From the NCBI GenBank assembly GCA_964531025.1, contig CAZHDY010000001.1, positions 1,707,957 to 1,771,956 of the forward strand: 64,000 nucleotides of DNA, read 5' to 3'. Positions within the stretch are counted from its first letter, which is position 1. Each line of letters begins with the position of its first letter. This DNA comes from CALMEC01 sp964531025 (GTDB taxonomy: Bacteria > Actinomycetota > Thermoleophilia > Miltoncostaeales > Miltoncostaeaceae). Below, piece after piece: positions 1-8,326 of this stretch. Both the position numbers and the translations under genes were made by a program. The notes below the pieces were generated by a model that saw only the letters and a program-made list of their open reading frames with translations, was not told where the DNA came from and did not search any database.

Positions 1-990
1 CGGACTCACGGTCAGCCGGTACTCGGGAACAGCCGCCGTCGAGAACCCGTACTCCGTGAGCCACAGCTTCTTGCGGCGCAGATACGTGCCGTCGATGGCC
101 GTGATCAGGTGGTTCAGGTTGTAGAGGTCGGCATACGCGCGACCTCCCGGTGTCGGCTTGTTGGTACGCGACCGCACCGGGTACGGGTGGTGGGACACGA
201 CATCCATGGGCGGGCGCAGCCCGGCGCGGTTGAGGTCCCGCACGAAGGTCATGGGGACGACCCGGGTGGGATCGAGGCCGCCGGCATTGCCGGCCGGAGC
301 GGTCACGGCCCCGGCCACCTGTGAACCGCGGTCCACCCGCTTGATGCCGTCGTAGAAGGCGCGCTGCAGCCCGGAGTAGATCTCGGGCGACACCGCCACC
401 GGTAGCCCGTTGACCCGCCGGTACTGAGGCTGCAGGAACATCGGGATGTTCGGCTCGTTCCAGCCCTCCCATTTCCGAACACCCTGCGGGGTGTACCGTC
501 GGGCGGCCGCCTCGGCGAACCGGCCGAAGTCGGCGGGGTCGCGCGGCGCGAAGCTTGCCGGTCCGTATACCAGGTCCCCGTACGGGAAGAGGCTCGTATC
601 GACGGCCCATGACGGTGTTCCCCAGACGGTGAAGAGCACCTCCATGCGGTACTGCCGCGCCGCCGCCACCACCTGGTCGTACCTCGCCCAGTTGTAGGCG
701 GGGTCGTTGGGATCGGCGGGGTTTGTCGGCTGCGTCGCGGCCACCTGGTCCCAGCGCAGATCCACCCGCGCGATCCGCGCCCCGGCGTCGGCCATCATCC
801 GCAGGCGCGGAAGCGGATCGCCCTGGATGACCCGGTCGTCCTGGATTCCCGCCAGGGGTGAGGTCCCGGGGGCCAGTGGCTGCACCGTCGCCGCGCCGGC
901 CGCGGAGGACCCTGCTGCGACCAGTACACCGGCGCCGAGGGTGATCATGCTGCGCCGCAGACGGCGGGATGTGGTGGTGACGGGGTTCAT
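1..990 (-). CDS. Secreted clan A-like glycoside hydrolase, 3' end outside window
   Basis: The frame is open from an ATG at 990 to the window edge (330 codons seen). An arginine-rich N-terminus (SRRLRRS) precedes a hydrophobic segment and AGAA, which suggests a Sec or possibly Tat signal peptide. The motif WNEPN (acid/base Glu about residue 179), HPY at about 268-270 and LTEYG (candidate nucleophile Glu about 313) give the paired-glutamate TIM-barrel pattern of clan GH-A enzymes such as GH5, GH39 and related families. The substrate cannot be read from sequence and the C-terminus is missing. A palindromic repeat lies immediately upstream of the start, so its promoter may sit in or near that element. 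Confidence 0.8.
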   Translation of the reverse strand, partial: MNPVTTTSRRLRRSMITLGAGVLVAAGSSAAGAATVQPLAPGTSPLAGIQDDRVIQGDPLPRLRMMADAGARIARVDLRWDQVAATQPTNPADPNDPAYNWARYDQVVAAARQYRMEVLFTVWGTPSWAVDTSLFPYGDLVYGPASFAPRDPADFGRFAEAAARRYTPQGVRKWEGWNEPNIPMFLQPQYRRVNGLPVAVSPEIYSGLQRAFYDGIKRVDRGSQVAGAVTAPAGNAGGLDPTRVVPMTFVRDLNRAGLRPPMDVVSHHPYPVRSRTNKPTPGGRAYADLYNLNHLITAIDGTYLRRKKLWLTEYGFSTAAVPEYRLTVSP

Positions 991-1016
991 GCGTGATCGA
1001 CCCTACCAGCGGGTTT

Positions 1017-1180
1017 AGATGGGTGATCCCGCGGAAATCGTGGCGTGGTCGTGCCTCCGGTGGCGCGGATGTGCCACCGGGCGACGCGAACAGGCAACCG
1101 GCATGCCTTCGGCGCCCGGCGACACCCCGCATCCACCGATGACGCACCCCACGGCCACTCGTCCGTGGAATCACCCATCT
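1017..1180. repeat. MITE-like palindromic repeat, copy 1 (164 bp)
   Basis: The ends are inverted repeats of 18 bp, AGATGGGTGATCCCGCGG on the left and AGATGGGTGATTCCACGG read inward from the right, with two differences. The interior, read on the minus strand, aligns along its whole length with the element at 14784-14949 (shared blocks GGTGGATGCGGGGTG, CGCCGGGCGCCGAAGG and CGCCCGGTGGC). It carries no gene. It looks like a non-autonomous mobile or extragenic palindromic element; no transposase was found in the window. Confidence 0.8.
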
Positions 1181-1220
1181 CGCCGGTCGCGGACGGGACC
1201 ACCGGCGTCGGACGGGCCGG

Positions 1221-1712
1221 TCACCGGCCTGTGAGCGCGGGAACCTCAGGGATCCCGAGGATTCTGCGTGTGGTGTCGCCCACGGGGAGCCCATCGACGT
1301 CCGTCTGCGCCATCGCCTCATGCAGATCGGATGCGAGGCCCAGGGACAGGCGGAGCCGGATGTCGACCGCGGCCAGCCACTCGCCGGGGCGGTCGACGTG
1401 CACCAGCACTCCGCCCGAATCCTGGTCCAGCCGGTCGATCGTCGTCGACACCAGCCGCCGCACGTCGTCGTCGGCCGATTCGCCGTCGGCGATCGGGCAC
1501 CAGCTCACCCCGAATCCGAACAGCGCCGCGTCGATCAGCCCGTGCCGGGAGCGCATACCCGACACCATGTGCCGGATTCCGTGCTCGTGCCACCACTCGA
1601 ACTCGGCCTGCCTCCGTGCGATGCGGTGCGAACGGCCGCCTCCGCCGGGGCGCTCGGCGACGGCCAGCCGATCGTCGATCAGCCATACGTAGGACTGTGG
1701 TGCGATGCTCAT
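1221..1712 (-). CDS. Degenerate dual-specificity phosphatase-like protein
   Basis: The protein is 163 aa, starting at MSIAPQ behind a purine-rich AAGGAG. The fold pattern (VWLIDDRLAVAERPG, then a 'WWHEHGIRHMVSGM' helix/strand, then WCPIADGES) resembles small bacterial tyrosine/dual-specificity phosphatases. The catalytic loop expected as HCx5R reads VLVHVDRPGEWLA around residues 103-115, so both the nucleophile Cys (Val106) and the Arg (Trp112) are absent. It is therefore probably a catalytically dead member, perhaps a binding protein. The family assignment is by pattern memory only. It is a lone gene facing away from the secreted protein that follows. Confidence 0.5.
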   Translation of the reverse strand: MSIAPQSYVWLIDDRLAVAERPGGGGRSHRIARRQAEFEWWHEHGIRHMVSGMRSRHGLIDAALFGFGVSWCPIADGESADDDVRRLVSTTIDRLDQDSGGVLVHVDRPGEWLAAVDIRLRLSLGLASDLHEAMAQTDVDGLPVGDTTRRILGIPEVPALTGR

Positions 1713-1891
1713 CGGGGGGTCTCCTTCGCTGCCTGTGGGGTGCGGTCCAGACTCCCTCGATTCCGCGTGACGTGTCCCGCGACGGATGTGCCGAATCCGT
1801 GTCGGCCGTGTCACGGGATGTGTCGCTGTTCGGGCTCACGGTTACGTGTTTTCACCGATGCGGCCATCGGCACGATGGGTAACGTCGGTAC

Positions 1892-2878
1892 ATGTCAGCC
1901 TCACGCGTTCTCCGCCGCGCCCTCACCGGCGCCCTCCTGACGGGTCTCACCACCGTCGCGCTCGTCCTGCCGTCGACGTCGACGGCGCAGATGGCGACGG
2001 CCCAGTACCCGGTGTCGGTGAAGGTCGACATCAGCGTCACGCAGCGCTCCATCTGGAACGGCATCAAGCCGGGCTGCTTCGCGCCGCAGGAGAACGTCGA
2101 TGTGAGCTACACCTGGCGCATCCGCACACATCCCAACGGGGCCAAGTCGGCAAAGCTCGCCAAGCCGGTGAAGGTGGTCATGGTGGGCGGGGCGACCGAC
2201 CTCCAGGTCGGCACCTACGGCGTGCCCATCTTCTTCGGGGCCGCGGGCGGCTTCGTACAGTCGGGCCGGGCGGGCCAGTGGGACCTCGAGGTCAACTACC
2301 CGCCGTCCGGCTGCGGCACCGACCCTGCTCCGCCCGTGCCGTCTGAGGTCACCTCACCCACCTGCAACCGCATCGCCGGCCGCGCCGCCGTCGCCCTCCA
2401 GCCGGCGGAAGATCCGGGACGCAACGGTGACGGCACGGTGATCATCACGCGTGTCCACGGGCCCAAGATCACGTCGCGGGGTGCCGCCATCAAGCCCGGC
2501 TGCTTCCGCACCCTCCACCAGACGAGCTTCGCGACGAAGGAATCGGCGTTCGGATTCCAGCCGCGGACGACCACCCTTCAGCTTCCGCTGCCCGGACTGC
2601 ATCGGCGGCTCACCGCCCTCGCCACGCTGCGCAACCCGAAGCCCGTCGTCTATCCGGTGCGCTTCTCGGGTGACTGCTGGAACGTCTCCGCCCGTCCCAA
2701 CATCGGGCTGGTTCGCGGCTTCCGGACGGTGCAGACCGCTCCGAGCTTCGTGATCGGCAACCCCGAGCGGGAGGGCGTCGCCTGCATGCTCTCGGGTCAG
2801 GGGACCATCACGATCACGCGTACGGGGCCGCAGACCGTGACCGCGATCCCGTCACGGATTCCCGCCCGGTTCCGCTGA
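1892..2878 (+). CDS. Secreted protein of unknown function with duplicated IKPGCF segment
   Basis: The protein is 328 aa with a clear signal peptide (residues 1-33, ...ALVLPSTSTA). The mature part is beta-rich and cysteine-poor. The phrase IKPGCF occurs twice, near residues 62 and 200, each followed by an aromatic/Thr-rich strand, so the protein may be an internal duplication of two similar beta domains. No enzymatic motif was recognised. No strong ribosome binding site precedes the ATG. It is monocistronic, and the next gene converges on it. Confidence 0.7.
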   Translation: MSASRVLRRALTGALLTGLTTVALVLPSTSTAQMATAQYPVSVKVDISVTQRSIWNGIKPGCFAPQENVDVSYTWRIRTHPNGAKSAKLAKPVKVVMVGGATDLQVGTYGVPIFFGAAGGFVQSGRAGQWDLEVNYPPSGCGTDPAPPVPSEVTSPTCNRIAGRAAVALQPAEDPGRNGDGTVIITRVHGPKITSRGAAIKPGCFRTLHQTSFATKESAFGFQPRTTTLQLPLPGLHRRLTALATLRNPKPVVYPVRFSGDCWNVSARPNIGLVRGFRTVQTAPSFVIGNPEREGVACMLSGQGTITITRTGPQTVTAIPSRIPARFR

Positions 2879-2913
2879 TCTGAGGGGCCACGCCAAGCAC
2901 GGGGCCTCCCGGT

Positions 2914-3327
2914 TCAGCCGTCCTTCGGGAAGGCCTCGTGCTCGCGCAGCCAGTCCGGCGCGGGCACCGACTCGCGTGTCTGCCGGTTCACGCAGACATG
3001 CGTGAGCTCCCCCCGTGCGACCTCGATGTCGTCGCGCTCGAAGACATGACGGCTCTTGAACGAGCTGCGCCCGAAGCCGCCCACGCTCGTGATCACGACC
3101 AGGATGTCGTCCAGGTGCAGGCGCTCACCGATGTCGAGGTTCACGTTCACGATCGGGATGCCCGGACCGTGTTCCAGGACCCACTGGAACGGGTGATCGA
3201 TCTGCATCAGCCACTCGCTGAGGCCGCGATCCATGTGCCGGATCAGCGTGGAGAAGTGGATCTGCGAGACGTCGACCTCGCTCATGACGATCTGCCGCTC
3301 GACGCGGTGCACGTAGGGAATTTCCAT
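2914..3327 (-). CDS. Acyl-CoA thioesterase-like (4HBT hotdog) protein
   Basis: The protein is 137 aa. The N-terminal IVMSEVDVSQIHFSTLIRHMDRGL corresponds to the substrate and catalytic helix of 4-hydroxybenzoyl-CoA thioesterase-type hotdog proteins, followed by the long beta strands (DDILVVITSVGGFGRSSFKSRHVF) and a short C-terminal tail. The length fits the family. I chose the ATG at 3327 because the longer frame runs back through the repeat arm at 3340-3358. The acyl substrate is unknown. Confidence 0.75.
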   Translation of the reverse strand: MEIPYVHRVERQIVMSEVDVSQIHFSTLIRHMDRGLSEWLMQIDHPFQWVLEHGPGIPIVNVNLDIGERLHLDDILVVITSVGGFGRSSFKSRHVFERDDIEVARGELTHVCVNRQTRESVPAPDWLREHEAFPKDG

Positions 3328-3339
3328 GGCGGGGATCCT

Positions 3340-3358
3340 AGATGGTCGATTCCGAACC
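3340..3358. repeat. Single arm of the TAGATGG palindromic repeat
   Basis: AGATGGTCGATTCCGAACC matches the terminal arm of the elements at 1017-1180, 14784-14949 and 35420-35457, and is preceded by CT as in other copies. No matching second arm was found nearby, so this is either a remnant or a chance partial match just upstream of the thioesterase gene. Confidence 0.45.
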
Positions 3359-3597
3359 TCGTGACGCATCCGGATTCACGGGTGTGGACAAGCAGCCATG
3401 CACTCGGGAAGAGAAATTTGCGGAAATAGCGGTCTTAGATCCGTGGGGAGGGGGGTGGAAATCCACCTCCCAGCCCTTATAGGGGTGCCGCTTTCGATTG
3501 GAGCCCTCATGGGAACACTGTCGAGGCACCGCTCGAACCCTAGACTTTCGAGGAGTTGTACAAGATTTTAGCGTTATATGGACTCCGTTATCCGCGT

Positions 3598-4884
3598 ATG
3601 ACCACTCACTCGACACATCAGAACGCTTCGGATCCCGTCAACGATCACGGCCGTCGACGGGCAGTCATCACCATCATGGGACGGGCTCCCGCGCTCATCC
3701 GATACGCGCTGCGCTACTCGATGTCTTTGGCTGATGCGGAGGACGCATATCAGCGAGCCATGGAGATCGCGCTCACCCGAGCCCCCAATCAGGTCGGCGA
3801 CGACGTCATGGCCTGGTTCCATACGGTCATCCGTCGCGAAGCGCTGGCGATCAAGGAGAGCTATCAGCACGAGGAACCTCACGGAGACGAGGAGCAGCTC
3901 CATTCGCTCGGCGGTGCCGTGTCGACGCGGAGCGATCACGATCCTCAGATCGCCTACGCGTGGCGCGAGCGATATCGAACCATTCAGGACGCACTCAGTG
4001 GTCTGACCGATACGCAGCGGACGTGCCTGATGTTGCGGAGTGCAGGCGCGAGCCGTCACGAGATCGAGGACATCACCGGGTTCACCGCACGTAAAGTCGA
4101 CCGCGCGATCGTCGAGGGCCGGCGTCGGCTTCGAGAGTTCGAGATGCGTGTGGAGTCGGGTGACGCCTGTCGAGGTATGACGGATCTGATCGGCCGCGTG
4201 CTCGATCACGAGGCGAGTGCAGCTGAGCAGCGGAAGCTCTCCGTGCATGTGCGTCACTGCGGAACGTGTCGCTCCGAGTTCCGTGAGCGCCGTGACCAGT
4301 CACGTCTTCTCTCCTCCTTCGTTCCCGGGGTTCTTCTTGTTCCGTCAGCGGTCGCCGAGCCACTGTCATCCGATCCCTCGGTCGCTCTCAGCTTCTGGGA
4401 ACGTGTCACGCAGGGAGGCCAGTTCCGTGCTGCCCAGGCCACCCAGGTCTGGCTCGACCTTCCCGCTCTGTTGGCCACACGCGCAGGGGCTGGCGCGGCG
4501 GCGGTTGTGATCGCGGGCGCGATCGGCACACCAGTGGTTGTCGATGCCGTTCGCACTGACGCGGTGCCGGCCGCTTCGGCAGGCACGTCCGTGTCGTCGC
4601 CGACGACCATTGACAAGTCCGTCGTGAGGGCGGCGCCGTCAGGCGTCGTCGCGAAGCCGGTCACAAAGCCTGCCCCTCGGGTGAAGGTCACTCCGAAACG
4701 CCCCGTCAAGGTCGTTCGATCGGTTGCGAAGCCGAAGAGCAAGGTTGCGACGCCCGTCGTGTCGAGTGCCGCGACGCGAACGTGGACGACGCCCGCGCCG
4801 ACCACGACTCGCACGACACGCGTCCAGTCGTCATCACGCAGTACGAGGCGGAGTGGTTCGGCCGAGGCGGAGTTCAGCCCATGA
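3598..4884 (+). CDS. ECF sigma factor fused to zinc-finger/TM anti-sigma-like tail
   Basis: The protein is 428 aa. Residues 20-90 carry a sigma-70 region 2-like segment (YALRYSMSLADAEDAYQRAME..AWFHTVIRREAL). Residues 125-182 carry region 4 with its helix-turn-helix (LSGLTDTQRTCLMLRSAGASRHEIEDITG). Residues 217-224 (HVRHCGTC) fit the Hx3CxxC zinc motif of zf-HC2 anti-sigma domains. Residues 296-316 are a hydrophobic Ala/Val transmembrane candidate, followed by a Lys/Pro/Thr-rich, presumably extracytoplasmic, tail. ECF factors with such fused tails are known in Actinobacteria. I chose ATG 3598; an in-frame TTG at 3556 is an alternative. The genes downstream encode secreted proteins, so these are its likely regulon. 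Confidence 0.8.
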   Translation: MTTHSTHQNASDPVNDHGRRRAVITIMGRAPALIRYALRYSMSLADAEDAYQRAMEIALTRAPNQVGDDVMAWFHTVIRREALAIKESYQHEEPHGDEEQLHSLGGAVSTRSDHDPQIAYAWRERYRTIQDALSGLTDTQRTCLMLRSAGASRHEIEDITGFTARKVDRAIVEGRRRLREFEMRVESGDACRGMTDLIGRVLDHEASAAEQRKLSVHVRHCGTCRSEFRERRDQSRLLSSFVPGVLLVPSAVAEPLSSDPSVALSFWERVTQGGQFRAAQATQVWLDLPALLATRAGAGAAAVVIAGAIGTPVVVDAVRTDAVPAASAGTSVSSPTTIDKSVVRAAPSGVVAKPVTKPAPRVKVTPKRPVKVVRSVAKPKSKVATPVVSSAATRTWTTPAPTTTRTTRVQSSSRSTRRSGSAEAEFSP

Positions 4885-4978
4885 CGCTCCCGTCGCTGCA
4901 GAGATGGTTCCCGCCTGTGCCCGGTTCGGCATTGCGGAGAACCTCGCCCCGGACGGGGATATCGAAGGGAGATATGTG

Positions 4979-7015
4979 ATGAGAAGCCTGTCCGTCTGGC
5001 GCGTGCGCAGCGGGATACTCACCGCGGTGGTGATCGCTCTCGGCGCGGGTACCGCGATGGCCGGGCCGACGACGAACATCGGTCCGCGTCCGTGGGACGG
5101 TCCATCGAGTCTGTCGGGCCCCTGGCAGCACTACAACGGAGACCCGAACACGCTGTTCGTGGCGAACGGCACCCCGCTGCAGGCGGGCCATCACTACCAG
5201 ACGCGTTGGTGCACGCCATACGCGGAGACCCGAATCGTGGCGGTGACGGTACGCCGGATTCGGCACAACGGCATCGCGGCTATGAACATGCGGATCCAGG
5301 ACTCCGCCGGGCAGGATCTGCACACCCGCGGTGTGGAGGCGATGGCGGACGATGTCGTCTATGACGATGCTCATGCTCTCCCGTCGAAGGGGGCCTGTTT
5401 CTACGGCGGCGTCTACCAGCGGGCCACGCAGTCCCTCAACCAGGGGAACCTGCTGCTGGTCAACGAGCTGCGCGATGTCGAACTCGAAGATCTGCAGGGG
5501 CCGTCGGTGGGTCAGACGACAGCGACGCGATGGGTGACCGGCTCGCACGTTCAGGCGACCTGGGCCACGGCCGACAACGCACTCTTTCGTGGTGGGATCG
5601 GGGCCCAGGTCGAGGGTGGAGGGTCGGTCGGGCTCGGTGATCCGGGGGACGGGATGGTCACCGCTCTGGTGCCGGTGAACGATCTCCCCGATGGCGATGA
5701 CAGGCGTCTCTGCGCGTTTCGCGACGCCCCGCACTGGGGGCGGGCGTCCGAGTGCACGACGTTCGGCATCGATCGGGAACCCGCGTCGGCTCCGACGATC
5801 ACGCTCTCACCGGATACGGGTGGCGAGTGGACCAATCAGAATGTCACTGTGACAGTTGGCGGCGCCGCCAACCCCGGGTCAGGGATCAACCGGTATCAGC
5901 GAAACGAGAACGGCACGGGATGGGCGGATACGCCGGCGATCTGGACGCTTGCCGGAAGCGCGCAGGTGGCCTACCAGGCCAGGGCCGTCGATGGTCTCGG
6001 CCGCGCCGGGCACGAGTCGACGGTCAGGACAATCCGTATCGACAAGGATCCGCCGTTGGCGGAGATTGAGATCACTGGATCACCCGCACCGGGCGTGGTA
6101 TCAGTTTCGAAGGGCCGGACCGGAGACTCCCTTTCCGGTCTGAAGAGGTTCGAGGTCCGTCTTCATTCGGCAAGTGGACCTGTAGTGGCGACCAATGACG
6201 ACGAGCTTCTGAACATCGGTGCGCGGGGGACGCCGGCGTATGGAGCGGGAACAGCGCGGCTGGTTCTTGTCGCCGTAGACAACGCAGGAAACGCGGCTAC
6301 TGCACGAACGGAGCCGGTGGTTTTAGGTCATCCACTGGCCAGCGCAAGTAGCACCATGCTGAGCGGGGATCTTGGCAGGCCAACGATGCGTCCGTTCCAG
6401 ACCACGGGACTCAGGGCCATGAAACAACGCGCCACCCGCCGGGTGGATGGCCGGATCGTTCCCGTTGTTCGCCGCTTCTACAGCGGTCGGATCGTGCTCA
6501 GTGGGGTGCTCCGGGCTCCGGACGGTGCGGTGATGGCGAACGAGGGGATCGAACTTCGCGACAGCACGGGCCGGCACATCCAAGGTCGGCGGACCGATGC
6601 GAACGGCACGTTTCGTTTCGCGGTGACCGCGGGCATCGGTCATCGGTGGACCGTGAACCTGGTCGATCAACCCCAGGCCCGGCAGGTCGTGGCCTGGATG
6701 GAGGTACGGCCGCGCGTCAACGTCACGATGCGGATGACGTCGAAGAACGGCGCGAACCGCCTTACGGCGCGGGGTCGACTCGTTCCGGACGTCGGGTCGT
6801 ACGGGAAGTCGGTCCAGTTGCAGTGGGCGGACGAGAAGGGACGGTGGCGGCCTGCGATCAACGGTCGTGTCGGGAAGAACGGTCAGATCGCACTCACCTA
6901 TCAATTCCGTAAGCCGGGCGGCTATGCCATTCGGTTCCGTGTCCTTGCGCCCGCCGACAACGGGTGGCCCTACATGGCCGGTGTCAGCCGATCCCACCGG
7001 CTCGTGGTTCGGTGA
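4979..7015 (+). CDS. Large secreted multidomain protein (Ig-like and regulatory-like repeats)
   Basis: The protein is 678 aa, starting at ATG 4979 (GTG 4976 also possible) behind GAAGGGAG. A signal peptide ends near AMAG (residue 30). An N-terminal beta-rich domain of about 200 residues is followed by Ig-like segments (about 270-360: VTVTVGGAANPGSGINRYQ..., then AEIEITGSPAPG...) and by a segment around 500-580 (SGVLRAPDGAVMANEGIELRD...TDANGTFRFAVT) resembling carboxypeptidase-regulatory/CnaB-like domains. The C-terminus is another beta domain (VQLQWADEKGRWRPAING). No sortase motif was seen. It lies between the ECF gene and the protease, 5 bp from the latter. Confidence 0.65.
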   Translation: MRSLSVWRVRSGILTAVVIALGAGTAMAGPTTNIGPRPWDGPSSLSGPWQHYNGDPNTLFVANGTPLQAGHHYQTRWCTPYAETRIVAVTVRRIRHNGIAAMNMRIQDSAGQDLHTRGVEAMADDVVYDDAHALPSKGACFYGGVYQRATQSLNQGNLLLVNELRDVELEDLQGPSVGQTTATRWVTGSHVQATWATADNALFRGGIGAQVEGGGSVGLGDPGDGMVTALVPVNDLPDGDDRRLCAFRDAPHWGRASECTTFGIDREPASAPTITLSPDTGGEWTNQNVTVTVGGAANPGSGINRYQRNENGTGWADTPAIWTLAGSAQVAYQARAVDGLGRAGHESTVRTIRIDKDPPLAEIEITGSPAPGVVSVSKGRTGDSLSGLKRFEVRLHSASGPVVATNDDELLNIGARGTPAYGAGTARLVLVAVDNAGNAATARTEPVVLGHPLASASSTMLSGDLGRPTMRPFQTTGLRAMKQRATRRVDGRIVPVVRRFYSGRIVLSGVLRAPDGAVMANEGIELRDSTGRHIQGRRTDANGTFRFAVTAGIGHRWTVNLVDQPQARQVVAWMEVRPRVNVTMRMTSKNGANRLTARGRLVPDVGSYGKSVQLQWADEKGRWRPAINGRVGKNGQIALTYQFRKPGGYAIRFRVLAPADNGWPYMAGVSRSHRLVVR

Positions 7016-7020
7016 GACCG

Positions 7021-8310
7021 ATGCGGAGAGCTCGATCCATCACCGTCGTGCTCACGCTGACCATCGGTCTGATGAGTGTCTCCACGAGCGCATTGGCTGA
7101 GACCAACCCGACGCCTCAGGCGGTCGGGATGAACGCCACCTGGATGCAGTACCTCCCTCCTCCTGCAACGAATCCCGCTATCTGCGTGGTGGACACAGGG
7201 GTGGACATCACGCCGGACACCGCGCCGATCCTCGTGGATCGGCTTTCTGTCACGGCTGATCAGGGCGTTGACGACACTGCTCCAGAGAGTGGTCACGGCA
7301 CCATCGTCGCGTCTCTGATCGGCGCGCCCCGGAACGGGGTGGGCGGCGTCGGCCTTTGGCCACATGCGCGGGTCGTTAGCGTTCGCGCCACCGACCATGC
7401 GTCGAACTTTGTGTGGCAGCGGTACGCCGTTGCGTTATCCACCTGTGCAAAGGTATCCGGCGTTCGCGTGGTCAATCTGAGCGTTGCAGGGGAGGATCCC
7501 GGACCGGAGAAGCGACCATTGTTCGAGGATGTGGTTGCATCTCTTCGTGGCCAGGGGATCATCGTCGTCGCTGCTGCCGGGAACGAACGAGGATCGCTGC
7601 TGTTCCCGGCATCAGCTGCCGGCGTGGTGCCGGTTGCCGCCAATCAGAACGGAGGGTCGCTTTGCGCGTCGTCGTCCCGACGTTCCGGCGTGCTTTCCGC
7701 ACCGGGTTGTGACGTCGTGGGATCGGGGCGCAGCGGCCGCGAAGTCACCGTTGACGGGGCGAGTTTTGCCAGTCCGATGGCGACTACGATCATTGCCTCA
7801 TTGCTCGCCTATCGTCCGGATCTCACGTCTCAACAGGTTGAGGACGTCATCTATGCGACGGGCCGTCAGCAAGACGACGGCTCTCGGGCCATTGATGCCG
7901 AGGCGGCCTTTCGCGCTGCGGGAATGGGTGCCATGGTTGAGCAGGCAACGAGTGCGAGAGAAGTGGAAGGTGTTGGTGGTTCAGCGACTCGAAGCGGGAC
8001 TGCGACGGCTTCTACCCATCACCGTCCGGTGGCCGCCCCGCGGATACGGTGGGTAAAGGTCCAACGGCATCACGTTGTCATCCGTCTTCGGGAGCCGGCT
8101 CCGAAGGGGCAACGAATCCTGTTGCTCGGACGCCGTGCCCGGATGCTGAATACGACGACGATTCGAGCTCCACGTGTGAACAATCGATGGAAACTCAGCA
8201 TCCTCTCTGTTGAAACGACGACAAAGAATCGAAGCCGAGCACAGGATCTGGTGATTCCTCGTTACATCCCTGCCATTGCACGGTCGTCCTCCAACGAACG
8301 CTCGTCGTAG
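7021..8310 (+). CDS. Secreted subtilisin-like (S8) serine protease
   Basis: The protein is 429 aa with a signal peptide (cleavage near SALA, residue 23). The catalytic triad is visible: Asp in CVVDTGVD (about 59), His in SGHGTIV (about 92) and Ser in DGASFASPMA (about 251), with the oxyanion-region AAAGNE around 183. After the catalytic domain, which ends near residue 310, comes a basic C-terminal beta extension of about 110 residues (RIRWVKVQRHHVVIRL...). This extension is unlike the enzyme core and resembles the basic C-termini of the neighbouring secreted proteins. The spacing of 5 bp to the upstream gene and 16 bp to the downstream one implies an operon. A plausible role is processing of the co-expressed exoproteins (inference). 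Confidence 0.85.
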   Translation: MRRARSITVVLTLTIGLMSVSTSALAETNPTPQAVGMNATWMQYLPPPATNPAICVVDTGVDITPDTAPILVDRLSVTADQGVDDTAPESGHGTIVASLIGAPRNGVGGVGLWPHARVVSVRATDHASNFVWQRYAVALSTCAKVSGVRVVNLSVAGEDPGPEKRPLFEDVVASLRGQGIIVVAAAGNERGSLLFPASAAGVVPVAANQNGGSLCASSSRRSGVLSAPGCDVVGSGRSGREVTVDGASFASPMATTIIASLLAYRPDLTSQQVEDVIYATGRQQDDGSRAIDAEAAFRAAGMGAMVEQATSAREVEGVGGSATRSGTATASTHHRPVAAPRIRWVKVQRHHVVIRLREPAPKGQRILLLGRRARMLNTTTIRAPRVNNRWKLSILSVETTTKNRSRAQDLVIPRYIPAIARSSSNERSS

Positions 8311-8326
8311 TCGGCAGACTTCCGAT

